Shown here piece after piece: positions 17,672 to 25,874 of a stretch of DNA of 64,000 nucleotides. Position 1 is the first letter of the stretch. The number at the start of each line of letters is the position of its first letter. Under the pieces are notes generated by a model. It was not told where the DNA came from and made no database searches. It saw nothing but the letters and a program-made list of their open reading frames with translations. Position numbers and translations under genes: made by a program. This DNA is from Streptomyces sp. Ru71 (lineage in GTDB: Bacteria; Actinomycetota; Actinomycetes; Streptomycetales; Streptomycetaceae): NCBI RefSeq assembly GCF_002920535.1, contig NZ_PQSS01000032.1, positions 1-64,000 of the forward strand. The letters are read 5' to 3'.

Positions 17672-18364
17672 CTAGTACCAGTGGTTGGCCTGCCAGAACG
17701 ACCACGCCTCACACGGGCTGCCGTACCGGCTGTTCATGTAGTTCAGGCCCCACTTGATCTGGGTGGCCGGGTTGGTCTGCCAGTCGGCGCCGACGGACGA
17801 CATCTTGGAGCCGGGCAGGGCCTGGAAGAGGCCGTAGGCACCGGAGGAGGCGTTGACGGCCCGGTAGTTCCAGCTGGACTCGTGGTCCACGATGTTGCTG
17901 AAGCACTGGAACTGGCTCGACGACACCATCTGACGCGCCATCGCCTGGATCTGCGCGACGGTGTAGGAGCCCTGGATGGGGAAGCTGGAAGCGTCACGGG
18001 CGCTGCGGCTGGCGGCCTTCTCGGCCTCCGCGCGCTCCTTGGCTTCCTTCGCCGCCTTCTCGGCGGCTTCCTTCTTCGCGATCGCGGTCTCGGCGGCCGC
18101 CTTGCGGGCCGCTTCCTCGGCGGTCTTCTTGGCGCTCGCGTCCGCGGCGATGGCCTGTGCGTCGGCCTGCTGCGCGAGGGACGCGGTCTGCACCTGGGCC
18201 TGCTGACCCGCGGGTATGTCCGCGAGAAGCGTGACGTCGGCTGCCGTCGCCTCGGCGTCGTTCGGCTGCGCGGTGCTGCCCGAGGCAACGCCGACGACGC
18301 TTCCGACAGCGGTGACCGCGGTGGCGGAGGCCACTGCGAATCCCCGGACCGAAATCCGGCTCAC
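17672..18364 (-). CDS. Secreted lytic transglycosylase-like (SLT) protein
   Basis: 230 residues from GTG 18364, with GGAAGGAAA upstream; the in-frame ATG 18382 lies before that ribosome site. A signal peptide (VRGFAVASATAVTAVGSVVG) is followed by a long Ala/Glu/Lys-rich coiled coil (about 65-130). The C-terminal lysozyme-like domain has Glu in NIVDHESSWNYRAVNASSGA, then YGLFQALPGSKM and a final SFWQANHWY. Related Streptomyces proteins are muralytic or resuscitation-factor-like hydrolases. It acts in the cell wall. The leader up to 18600 is long and may be regulatory. Confidence 0.88.
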   Translation of the reverse strand: MSRISVRGFAVASATAVTAVGSVVGVASGSTAQPNDAEATAADVTLLADIPAGQQAQVQTASLAQQADAQAIAADASAKKTAEEAARKAAAETAIAKKEAAEKAAKEAKERAEAEKAASRSARDASSFPIQGSYTVAQIQAMARQMVSSSQFQCFSNIVDHESSWNYRAVNASSGAYGLFQALPGSKMSSVGADWQTNPATQIKWGLNYMNSRYGSPCEAWSFWQANHWY

Positions 18365-18761
18365 ACGGTTTCCTTCCAGCATCGCCCGCTTCGGTGACCC
18401 TGGCGGACGCAATCGTGCCCCTGACACTGGCCTCCCCAACTGCGGGGTCACGGGAGGCGCGGGCCCGGTGGGCAACTCCCGGATCGGGAGCGCCGCGTGG
18501 TGCTCGGGCGGCATACGACGGCTGCTATGGAGTTGAAACTTCTGTGGTGCCGTACCGCTGGGGGTACACGTGTGTCGTATGCGGGGCCTGACAGGAGTGA
18601 GACTCTGCCGCAACCCGACGCCGCACCGCAATTCCGAGTTGCGTGTGAAAGCTCACATCCCGTTTGAGCCCGGGGATTTCATCGAACGCCCACATACGCC
18701 GGCGCCGCCCCGCTAGGCTCTTCGCCTTTGCGGGACGGCGCCAACTCCCGGATATTCGGGA
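18365..18761 (-). promoter_or_regulatory. 397-bp gap: promoter and long leader of the SLT gene
   Basis: No gene seen. The stretch must hold the promoter and a leader of the SLT gene on the minus strand and the 3' flank of phoH. Leaders of Streptomyces wall-hydrolase genes often hold a c-di-AMP (ydaO) riboswitch, but I could not find its conserved blocks, such as CAGCTAACC, so none is called. Confidence 0.4.
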
Positions 18762-20087
18762 TCAGATGCTGCTGTCTTCGAGCATTTCGGTCACAAGCGC
18801 CGCGATCTGGGACCTCTCGGAACGATTCAGCGTGACGTGAGCGAACAGCGGGTGCCCCTTGAGCTTCTCCACGACGGCGACGACCCCGTCGTAGCGCCCG
18901 ACCCGCAGATTGTCCCGTTGTGCCACGTCATGCGTGAGAACGACCCGGGAATTGGCCCCGATCCGGGACAACACGGTCAGCAGCACGTTCCGTTCGAGCG
19001 ACTGGGCCTCGTCGACGATGACGAAGGCGTCGTGCAGCGAACGGCCACGGATGTGGGTGAGCGGCAGGACCTCCAGCATCCCGCGTGCCGTGACCTCCTC
19101 GATGACCTCGCGCGAGGTGACCGCCGAGAGGGTGTCGAAGACGGCCTGCGCCCACGGGCTCATCTTCTCCGCCTCGGTGCCGGGCAGATAGCCCAGCTCC
19201 TGGCCGCCGACCGCGTACAGCGGACGGAAGACCATCACCTTCTGGTGCTGGCGGCGCTCCAGGACCGCCTCCAGGCCGGCGCACAGCGCGAGCGCCGACT
19301 TGCCGGTGCCGGCCCGGCCGCCCATGGACACGATCCCGACGTCCGGGTCGAGCAGCAGGTCCAGGGCGATGCGCTGCTCGGCGCTGCGGCCCTTGATGCC
19401 GAACGCCTCCCGGTCGCCGCGCACCAGGCGGACGTTGCCCTCCGGGGTGATCCGGCCCAGCGCCCTGCCGCGCTCGGAGTGGATGGTCAGACCGGTGTGC
19501 ACGGGCAGTTCGGCGGCCTCGGGGACGTACAGGCGCCCTTCCTCGAAGAGGATGTCCACCTGTTCGGCCGGCAGGGTGAGTTCGCTCATCCCGGTCCAGC
19601 CGGAGTTCTCCGTGATGGCCAGTTCGGCCCGGTACTCCTCGGCGAGCAGACCCACCGAGGACGCCTTGATCCGCAGCGGGAGGTCCTTCGAGACGACGGT
19701 GACGTCGAAACCCTCGGCCTGCAGGTTGCGGGCGACCGCGAGGATGCGGGAGTCGTTGTCCCCCAGGCGGTAGCCGGTGGGCAGCACGCTGGGGTCCGAG
19801 TGGTTGAGCTCGACCCGTACGGTCCCGCCGAGGTCCCCGGTCGGAATGGGGGCGTCGAGACGGCCGTACCGCACCCGGAGGTCGTCGAGCAGGCGCAGTG
19901 CCTGCCGGGCGAAGTACCCGAGTTCGGGATGGTGCCGCTTGGCCTCCAGCTCCGTGACCACCACGACGGGGAGCACGACCTCGTGCTCGTCGAAGCGGCT
20001 CAGGGCGTTCGGGTCGGCCAGCAGGACGCTGGTGTCGAGAACGTAGGTGCGCCGGTCTGGCTTGGGGCGCTTTGTGCTGGTCACCAC
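18762..20087 (-). CDS. PhoH-family ATPase with PIN domain (PhoH2)
   Basis: 441 residues. The N-terminal PIN nuclease domain (about 14-150) has the acidic residues of [20 protein letters not shown] and [11 protein letters not shown]. The C-terminal PhoH ATPase (about 230-435) has Walker [13 protein letters not shown], Walker [11 protein letters not shown] and the sensor [11 protein letters not shown]-PhoH fusions are RNA helicase/ribonucleases; in mycobacteria PhoH2 unwinds and cleaves RNA. Cytoplasmic. The GTG start precedes a second in-frame GTG. All catalytic residues appear intact. Confidence 0.93.
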   Translation of the reverse strand: MVTSTKRPKPDRRTYVLDTSVLLADPNALSRFDEHEVVLPVVVVTELEAKRHHPELGYFARQALRLLDDLRVRYGRLDAPIPTGDLGGTVRVELNHSDPSVLPTGYRLGDNDSRILAVARNLQAEGFDVTVVSKDLPLRIKASSVGLLAEEYRAELAITENSGWTGMSELTLPAEQVDILFEEGRLYVPEAAELPVHTGLTIHSERGRALGRITPEGNVRLVRGDREAFGIKGRSAEQRIALDLLLDPDVGIVSMGGRAGTGKSALALCAGLEAVLERRQHQKVMVFRPLYAVGGQELGYLPGTEAEKMSPWAQAVFDTLSAVTSREVIEEVTARGMLEVLPLTHIRGRSLHDAFVIVDEAQSLERNVLLTVLSRIGANSRVVLTHDVAQRDNLRVGRYDGVVAVVEKLKGHPLFAHVTLNRSERSQIAALVTEMLEDSSI

Positions 20088-20496
20088 GGAAGGACGTACC
20101 CCCTCGGATGAGGTCGGGGAGCGACGAAGTGGAGCTGGGCCGGGAGAGTGGGGGTAGCACAGGCCGGTGGCCGGCCGTCGCCTGCGGCGGGCCGTGAACC
20201 GGCCCTCCGCGGCTGCTTCCGTGCGGTGGCCGCACGGTCGGGCTGGTGCAAAGGGCCTCCCGGGCGGACGGCCCCGTGCCGTCCGCTGAGATCCGACGCC
20301 CGTGGTTCGGGTGTCGACCTGCTTGCCTTATGCCCTCGAAAATGCGCCGCCATGCCACAGGGCAGGGCGGCGCCGTGGTGAACTCCGTGTTACTTCCGGG
20401 TGGAACGGGGTACACGGGGCCTCTCCCCGGGGGTGCGGCGGGGTGTCGCCGTGTCAGCCGCCGGTAACGAGGCCCTCGACGGCCGGCCGGCGGTGC
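20088..20496. other. Gap with phoH promoter; no gene seen
   Basis: 409 bp between the uppS-like stop and the phoH start, both on the minus strand. GC-rich, with several short inverted repeats (for example around 20440-20500), but no hairpin convincing enough to call and no conserved open frame. It must hold the phoH promoter. Confidence 0.4.
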
Positions 20497-21270
20497 TCAG
20501 CCGCCGTAACGGCGGTGGCGGGCCGCGTAGTCGCGCAGCGCGCGCAGGAAGTCGACCTTGCGGAAGGCCGGCCAGAAGACCTCACAGAAGTAGTACTCCG
20601 AGTGGGCGGTCTGCCACAGCATGAAACCGGACAGCCGCTGCTCGCCGCTGGTGCGGATCACGAGGTCGGGGTCGGGCTGTTCGCTGGTGTAGAGGTGGCG
20701 GCCGATCATGTCGACGTCGACCTGCTCGGCGAGCTCGTCCATCGCCACGCCCCGCTCATGGGCGTCGAAGAGCATGGAGCGCACGGCGTCGGCGATCTCC
20801 TGGCGGCCGCCGTAGCCGATGGCGACGTTGACCAGTATCCCGTCGACGTGGGCGGTGGCCTCCTCGGCCTCCTTCAGCGTGCGCTGCATGCCGCCCGGGA
20901 GGATGTCGGGGGTGCCGACGTGGTGCACGCGCCAGCGGCCGTCGGCGGCGAGGGAGCTCACGACGTCCTCGATGATGCCGAGCAGCGGCCCGAGTTCGTC
21001 CTCCGGGCGGGTGAGGTTGTCCGTGGACAGCAGCCAGAGCGTGACGACCTCCACGTCCGTCTCGCTGCACCAGCCGAGGAACTCCTCGATCTTGTCGGCA
21101 CCGGCCTGGTGGCCCTGCGCGGTGGTGGATCCCGCGGCCTTCGCCCAGCGCCGGTTGCCATCCATGATGACCCCGATGTGCTTGGGCACCTGGGCGTGGT
21201 CCAGGTGGCCTTCCACCCGCCGCGCGTACAGCCTGACCAGCAGGCCGCGCAGCTTGTCGCGCAGGTTCAC
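20497..21270 (-). CDS. uppS: Isoprenyl transferase (cis-prenyl diphosphate synthase, UppS family)
   Basis: 257 residues, standard length. Signatures: HIGVIMDGNRRWAKAAG (Asp37 binds Mg-IPP), the TLWLLSTDNLTRPEDEL block and the C-terminal DLVIRTSGEQRLSGFMLWQ with EYYFCEVFWPAF. It condenses IPP onto an allylic diphosphate in cis, making the lipid carrier for peptidoglycan and other glycans. Streptomyces usually has a second copy elsewhere, so this one may make a different chain length. GTG 21270 follows GGAGGGG at slightly long spacing. Confidence 0.93.
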   Translation of the reverse strand: MNLRDKLRGLLVRLYARRVEGHLDHAQVPKHIGVIMDGNRRWAKAAGSTTAQGHQAGADKIEEFLGWCSETDVEVVTLWLLSTDNLTRPEDELGPLLGIIEDVVSSLAADGRWRVHHVGTPDILPGGMQRTLKEAEEATAHVDGILVNVAIGYGGRQEIADAVRSMLFDAHERGVAMDELAEQVDVDMIGRHLYTSEQPDPDLVIRTSGEQRLSGFMLWQTAHSEYYFCEVFWPAFRKVDFLRALRDYAARHRRYGG

Positions 21271-21334
21271 GTGATTGTCAGCCCCTCCGGTGCGGATCGG
21301 ACATGCGCGCCGGGCTCGACCGGGCGCGGCACCT

Positions 21335-21379
21335 GTCCGTATGGCGGTCCCTGAATGGACCCGTCCGTATGGCGGTCCC
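21335..21379 (-). repeat. Two 17-bp direct repeats upstream of uppS
   Basis: GTCCGTATGGCGGTCCC occurs exactly at 21335-21351 and 21363-21379, 28 bp apart, 65-110 bp upstream of the uppS start. The spacing of nearly three helix turns suits a pair of regulator sites, but no regulator is identifiable. Confidence 0.65.
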
Positions 21380-21490
21380 CGATGGCGAAGCCTACCCCCG
21401 CCGGCGGAGTGGGGCGCTCCGGGGTGCCGGGCGTACGGCGGCGCCAGGGGCGGGACGCCGTAGGGCGGGGCGGTGAGCAGCGAAAAGAAA

Positions 21491-21525
21491 CGGGCCGGTC
21501 CGTGGGGGGGAGACGGACCGGCCCG
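21491..21525 (-). terminator. Strong minus-strand terminator
   Basis: A perfect 13-bp stem (21491-21503 with 21513-21525). On the minus strand it is followed by TTTCTTTTC, a real T-rich tail that is rare at this GC content. It ends a transcript coming from higher coordinates: either the methyltransferase mRNA with a 450-nt 3' region, or a separate small transcript. Confidence 0.8.
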
Positions 21526-21584
21526 AGGGGGGGTTTCCACCATAACCCTTCGTGAGGGCAGGTGGGTGCACCGGCGTGCCACAA

Positions 21585-21830
21585 CTACTCTCCGAAATTG
21601 GCCGGCGACACCCTGCTGGGGACAGAAGCCGTGGTCGCGGGGGGTTTCGGGGCTGTGGAGGGCGAGGGGAACACGCCTGCGACCGTCCCCCCGACGGGCG
21701 AAGAGAGGGCGAACACACCCTTGACGGCGCCCGGCCGGTCCGGCGCCACGGCCCGGCGGCTGCGGCGATGCGGCAGCGGTACCGCGCAGCCCCCTCCACT
21801 GCGCGGTACCGCCCGCGCAGCTTTGCTCAC
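21585..21830 (-). CDS. Possible small protein or RNA-encoding transcript, unrecognised
   Basis: An 81-codon frame from GTG 21830 (AAGGCG 8 bp upstream) to TAG. The product is basic and Pro/Ser/Ala-rich with no membrane segment or family I recognise. It lies in an otherwise gene-free 710-bp gap (21271-21980) and ends 60 bp before the strong terminator at 21491-21525, which is the main reason to list it. It may equally be a non-coding transcript or the long 3' UTR of the methyltransferase gene. Confidence 0.25.
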   Translation of the reverse strand: MSKAARAVPRSGGGCAVPLPHRRSRRAVAPDRPGAVKGVFALSSPVGGTVAGVFPSPSTAPKPPATTASVPSRVSPANFGE

Positions 21831-21980
21831 GCGAATCGCCTTGGTCTGAACCTATGCGAGGCACCTGGGTGAAAGCGAGCGGCCCGCGATAACAATGTGG
21901 AAACCGCGTGCCGGAGGGGCTTGAGTGAGCCGTGTGAGTGACCGGTCCCGGTGCCCCAGAGGCCGCGCGGACGTCAGACG

Positions 21981-22784
21981 TCAGTGCGCGGGCTTGCGGG
22001 CGTCGAAGAGGTGCCGGGTGCTGTGGGCCACGAACGGTCCCTCGGCCTCGATCCGCTCGTGCAGCGCGCGCAGCTGCGGCTCGTACGCCTCCACGGTGAA
22101 GCCGGGGACCATCCAGACCACTTTGCGCAGGAAGTGCACAACGGCCCCGATGTCGTGGAACTCCATCCGCAGCCGCTCCGCGCGCAGCTCGACGACCTCC
22201 AGCCCGGCGGCCTCGGCCTCGGCCCGCTCGATGTCCGGGTGACGGCCGCGGCGCGTCTCCTCCGACTGCGGCCCAAGAAAATATTCGACGACCTCGAAGA
22301 CGCTGCTCGGACCGACGTGCTGGGCGAAGTACGTGCCGCCGGGCTCCAGCACCCGCACGATCTCCGCCCACTGCGGCCGCACCGGATGCCGGCTGACGAC
22401 GAGGTCGAACGCCTCGTCGGCGAACGGCAGCGGCGCGTCCTCGGGCGAGGCGACGACCGCGACGCCGCGCGGGCGCAGCAGCGCGGTGGCCTTGGCCACG
22501 TTCGGCGGCCAGCCCTCGGTGGCGACGACGAGCGCGGGAGCCTTGGCGGCACGTCCGAGGGCGAAGTCGAGCACCTCCCCTCCCCCGGTCTGCAGGTCCA
22601 GGGCGGCCGCGGCCGAGGCGAGCCGCTCGGCCATCGAGGTGGCGTACCCCCAGGACGGCCGCTCCTCGGTGGCCCGCCCCTCGAACCAGGAGAAGTCCCA
22701 GCCCTCGGTGGGCGCGGCGGCCCCCTCGGCCACGAGTTCCTCGAAGCTGCGGTGGCGGGGCCGATCGTTCATGGGAGAGATCAT
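21981..22784 (-). CDS. Class I SAM-dependent methyltransferase
   Basis: 267 residues (263 if translation starts at ATG 22772, which like 22784 lacks a clear ribosome site). A Rossmann methyltransferase core (about 60-180) shows a degenerate SAM loop GGGEVLDFALGRA, the strand VVATEG, the block DAPLPFADEAFDLVVSRH and EIVRVLEPGGTYFAQHV. The C-terminal half is probably substrate specific. The substrate is unknown. It is divergent from the DinB gene, with only 38 bp between the starts, so both promoters overlap. Confidence 0.8.
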   Translation of the reverse strand: MISPMNDRPRHRSFEELVAEGAAAPTEGWDFSWFEGRATEERPSWGYATSMAERLASAAAALDLQTGGGEVLDFALGRAAKAPALVVATEGWPPNVAKATALLRPRGVAVVASPEDAPLPFADEAFDLVVSRHPVRPQWAEIVRVLEPGGTYFAQHVGPSSVFEVVEYFLGPQSEETRRGRHPDIERAEAEAAGLEVVELRAERLRMEFHDIGAVVHFLRKVVWMVPGFTVEAYEPQLRALHERIEAEGPFVAHSTRHLFDARKPAH

Positions 22785-22822
22785 CGCAAGGCGATGTCAG
22801 TGGCCGCTGCTAATTTCCCGGC

Positions 22823-23596
22823 ATGGCGGACGACACGAGTGAAGCGGGCCTGCCCTACCGGGGCGGCGAGAAGGCGACCCTGCGGGCGAGCCTGGACCGG
22901 CACCGGGACGCGGTGCTGTGGAAGCTGGAGGGACTGGACGAGGAGCGGCTGCGCCGCCCCATGACACCGTCGGGCACCAGCCTGCTCGGGCTGGTGAAGC
23001 ATCTGGCCTCGGTGGAGTACGGCTGGTTCGTCGAGACGTTCGGCCGTGAGCCGGAGCCGCTGTGGTTCGACCCGTACGCGGGCGAGGACATGTACGCGTC
23101 CGACGACGAGACGGCGGAGCAGATCGTCGCCTTCTACGGCCGCGCCCGCGCCGCCGCCGACCGCACCATCGCCGAGCTGCCGCTGGACGCGGTGGGCAGC
23201 CCGGCGTGGCACGAGGGCCGCGAGGTGTCGCTGCGCTGGGTGCTGGTCCACATGATCGAGGAGACCGCCCGGCACGCGGGCCACATGGACATCGCGCGGG
23301 AGCTGATCGATGGCAGCGTCGGGCGACCGCCCGCCGGCCTGACCGGCCGCCGTCACGGCAGCAGCGGCCGCACCTCCCGCGCGGCGAACCGCACGAACCC
23401 CTCCGGATCGGGCTCGTCCGCCGTCGGCTGCAGTACGACGGTGTCGGCGCCGGCCGCGAGGAACTCCTGGACGGCCTTGGCGACGGTCCCGGCGTCCCCG
23501 GCGACACCGACGCCGGGCACGTCGGTGAGGCCCTCGGCGGCCACTTCGGCCCGCACGCGCGCCTGGGCGTCCGGCCCGGTGGCGGCCAGCAGATAG
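22823..23596 (+). CDS. DinB-family (DUF664) protein with read-through C-terminus
   Basis: The first roughly 170 residues form a DinB/DUF664 four-helix bundle: TSLLGLVKHLASVEYGWFVE, WVLVHMIEETARHAGHMDIA, with three metal-ligand histidines (KH, VH and RHAGH). Actinobacterial homologues use such bundles as thiol-dependent S-transferases or metal-binding proteins. The family usually ends soon after ARELIDG. Here the frame continues 80 residues of Ser/Arg/Thr-rich, unstructured sequence that runs antisense through the 3' 244 bp of the flavin oxidoreductase gene. Either the stop was lost or the tail is a real but unconserved extension. Confidence 0.8.
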   Translation: MADDTSEAGLPYRGGEKATLRASLDRHRDAVLWKLEGLDEERLRRPMTPSGTSLLGLVKHLASVEYGWFVETFGREPEPLWFDPYAGEDMYASDDETAEQIVAFYGRARAAADRTIAELPLDAVGSPAWHEGREVSLRWVLVHMIEETARHAGHMDIARELIDGSVGRPPAGLTGRRHGSSGRTSRAANRTNPSGSGSSAVGCSTTVSAPAARNSWTALATVPASPATPTPGTSVRPSAATSARTRAWASGPVAASR

Positions 23597-24228
23597 ACGA
23601 CGACCCGGTGCGGATCGCCGAGCCGCCCGGCCGCCTCCCGCCCCTCGTCGATGATCCGCCGGGCCCGCCGCACCGCGTCGGGCGGGTTGTTCATCGTCAG
23701 CAGCGTGCCGTCGGCGGCCTCACCGGACAGCCGCAGCGAGCGCGGCCCGGTGACCCCGGCGAGCACCGGCATCGGGGCGGGCGGAGGCCAGTCCAGCGCG
23801 ACGTCGTCGAGCCGCACGTACCGCCCCTCGGTGCTGAGCCGCTCACCGCGCAACAGGCCGCGCAGGGCGAGCAGATACTCCCGCAGCAGCGTCACCGGCG
23901 ACTGGGCGCGCGCCCCGACCTGCCCCATCCAGTCCTGCACCCCGTGCCCGACGGTGAGCATCGCGCGCCCGGGGAACATCCGCTCCAGCGAGGCGGCCTC
24001 CATCGCCGTGACGGCGACATTCCGCAACGGAACGGGCAACAGCCCGATCCCGACCCGCACCCGCTCACTCCACGCCAGCGCGGCGGCGAGGGTGGAGACA
24101 CCGCCCTCCAGGAAGCAGTCCTCCCACAACCACAACTCGTCCAGCCCCGCCTCGTCCGCGACACGCACCACGGAACGCAGCCGCTCGGGCGGAAGCTGGG
24201 GCCGGAAGACAACGCCTAGTCCAGTCAT
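23353..24228 (-). CDS. LLM-class (F420/FMN) flavin-dependent oxidoreductase
   Basis: 291-residue luciferase-like monooxygenase-fold protein. Recognisable parts are the N-terminal GVVFRPQLPPERL, DELWLWEDCFLEGG, RVRVGIGLLPVPLRNVAVTA and RAMLTVGHGVQDWMGQVGAR, followed by GVTGPRSLRLSGEAADGTLL and TVVLQPTADEPDPEGFV. In actinomycetes many of this family use cofactor F420. The substrate is not predictable. The ATG has weak upstream purines. Its 3' end is overlapped by the extended DinB frame on the other strand. Confidence 0.87.
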   Translation of the reverse strand: MTGLGVVFRPQLPPERLRSVVRVADEAGLDELWLWEDCFLEGGVSTLAAALAWSERVRVGIGLLPVPLRNVAVTAMEAASLERMFPGRAMLTVGHGVQDWMGQVGARAQSPVTLLREYLLALRGLLRGERLSTEGRYVRLDDVALDWPPPAPMPVLAGVTGPRSLRLSGEAADGTLLTMNNPPDAVRRARRIIDEGREAAGRLGDPHRVVVYLLAATGPDAQARVRAEVAAEGLTDVPGVGVAGDAGTVAKAVQEFLAAGADTVVLQPTADEPDPEGFVRFAAREVRPLLP

Positions 24229-24287
24229 GCGAGGTTCCTATCGCCGGGTGGGCAGGGTCACAACTGATTTAAACGGCGGGCCGGTTG

Positions 24288-24934
24288 TCAGCCCGTGGGC
24301 TCGTCGGCCGGCTCCTCGAAGGAGAGGGTCCGGAGGATCGCCGCCGTCATCTCGCAGAACTCACCCCAGTAGTCCATCGCAGCCGTGTCCAGGGTGAAGA
24401 GGGCTGTGTACGGCCCCGTGGGGAACGGCACGTGCACCTGGATCTGCCCGGTGAGAAGTTCCACCGGCTCACCGGTGCCGGTGATCTCCGGGTGAAGGGT
24501 CAGCTCGTTGACCCGGACGCAGGACACCGCCGGACCGCACGGCAGATCGAGCCAGCGCGCATCGTTGCGTGGATCGCCGGAAAGAGCCGCCAGGACGCCC
24601 TGGGCCACCACATCCGGATCGTCCTGATCCGTCTGCACCACTGCCGCGGTGAAGGCACAGGGGGCGACACCCCCCTGTCCCTGGCGAACAGACCCATCGC
24701 CGAGTAGGCACATCCGTTGTCCACCATCAGCTCGGCCAGCGCGGCGTAGTACGGCGCCGCAGGCGTCCAGATCGTTTCGTCTCCTCGGACGTACAGTTCG
24801 CGCACGAAGTCACGAGAGCGTGCCGCTCGCTCCTCCGGTGACGCAGCCAGCGGCAGAGCGTGGAATCCGGTGGGTGCGATGAACGAGAACGGAGGGACCG
24901 TCTCGGACGCCACTGCCACCACTGGCGTGGTCAT
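24288..24934 (-). pseudogene. Frameshifted hypothetical gene of the type VII-like operon
   Basis: Two overlapping frames join into one ~215-residue protein. The N-terminal part from ATG 24934 (AAGGAAG upstream) runs MTTPVVAVASETVPPFSF... to GLFARDRG. The C-terminal part reads GGVAPCAFTAAVVQTDQDD... to EEPADEPTG. They meet at a run of six G on the minus strand (24670-24675); one extra G would restore a single frame. No family recognised. Last gene of the operon starting at 28866. The break may be a sequencing error, a real null or slippage-controlled expression. Confidence 0.7.
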
Positions 24935-24951
24935 CTCTGCTTCCTTTCCGA

Positions 24952-25860
24952 TCACAGGTCGCCGGGGTCGAAGGCCCCGCGCCCACCGTGTTTGTTCATG
25001 AACCAGTACTGCTTCACGACGCCGGAATCAGCGCTCACCGGCTCGTCGGTGGCCACCTCGATGAGGAACTTGCCGCTGGGACGGCGCGTGATGACCGGCT
25101 CGGCCGTGAGGTCCCGGTCGGGGACAGAGGTGACGTATGACTCGACGTACGCGCGCTGCCGAGGCGTCAGGGCGCTGAGAGGCACCAACTCGGTGGGATG
25201 TGCGAGGTGGCGGAGGACCGTCCAGTACCTGCGTGCGCTCGGTGGGGCGAGTCGACACCAGGAGCCGTCCACGAACTGGATCTTGGCGTCCTCGCCGACA
25301 CCGCTGAACCGCATCCGCTCGACCCGCGCGATCTCCGCACGGTTCACTTGCCAGAGAACCTCGTCGTGCCCCGGGTCACCGCCCGGCAGGCCGAGGACGA
25401 GCAGCCTGCGGTCGGTGACCACGGCATGGGTCCGGTACCTGTCGGGACAGCGTCCCGGGTCCAACTGCCATGGCAGTGTGCGCGCGATGCCGTCCCGAGT
25501 CGCCCACATGACGGGGAAGTCATGAACCTCGTTGTCCGGGTCCTGGGGGCGGCCGGGACGGTCACCCGCCCCCGGCAGGAAACTGCCCGTGCCCCCAAGC
25601 GCCTCCAGAGCACCTCCGACGAGAACGTAGGCGGCTCGCAGCCCGAACATGCCGGCCTTCCGGACCGGCTGCTCGTCCGTCTCGGGACTGGGAACGAATT
25701 CGGGCCCGTCCGGCCACCCTGGCAACTCGCCCTGGATGTCATGGCGCTGATGGTCGCGGAACCACCGCTTCCCGGACACCGTCGGAGCCGTGCCGGTCGC
25801 GAAGACGATGGCGTCACGAGCGAGGAGCGTCTCCCCCGGCTCGGGGACCCAGGTAGCCAT
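24952..25860 (-). CDS. Hypothetical protein of the type VII-like operon
   Basis: 302 residues, no signal peptide or membrane span except a weakly hydrophobic AAYVLVGGALEALGG. The central part (THAVVTDRRLLVLGLPGGD, then VLWQVNRAEIARVERMRF and IQFVDGSWCRLAPP) reads like a bacterial PH-type beta domain, in which such alternating strands are typical. The C-terminus ends in a polar FMNKHGGRGAFDPGDL. It follows the WXG-type gene by 14 bp, so co-transcription is likely. The function is unknown; an accessory or cognate partner of the secreted protein is possible. Confidence 0.7.
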   Translation of the reverse strand: MATWVPEPGETLLARDAIVFATGTAPTVSGKRWFRDHQRHDIQGELPGWPDGPEFVPSPETDEQPVRKAGMFGLRAAYVLVGGALEALGGTGSFLPGAGDRPGRPQDPDNEVHDFPVMWATRDGIARTLPWQLDPGRCPDRYRTHAVVTDRRLLVLGLPGGDPGHDEVLWQVNRAEIARVERMRFSGVGEDAKIQFVDGSWCRLAPPSARRYWTVLRHLAHPTELVPLSALTPRQRAYVESYVTSVPDRDLTAEPVITRRPSGKFLIEVATDEPVSADSGVVKQYWFMNKHGGRGAFDPGDL

Positions 25861-25874
25861 GGCAACGTACTCTT

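Noticed and set aside
18365-18761. c-di-AMP (ydaO) riboswitch in the leader of the SLT hydrolase gene
   Set aside because: The location fits the known class, but the conserved blocks, including CAGCTAACC, are not seen on the minus strand.
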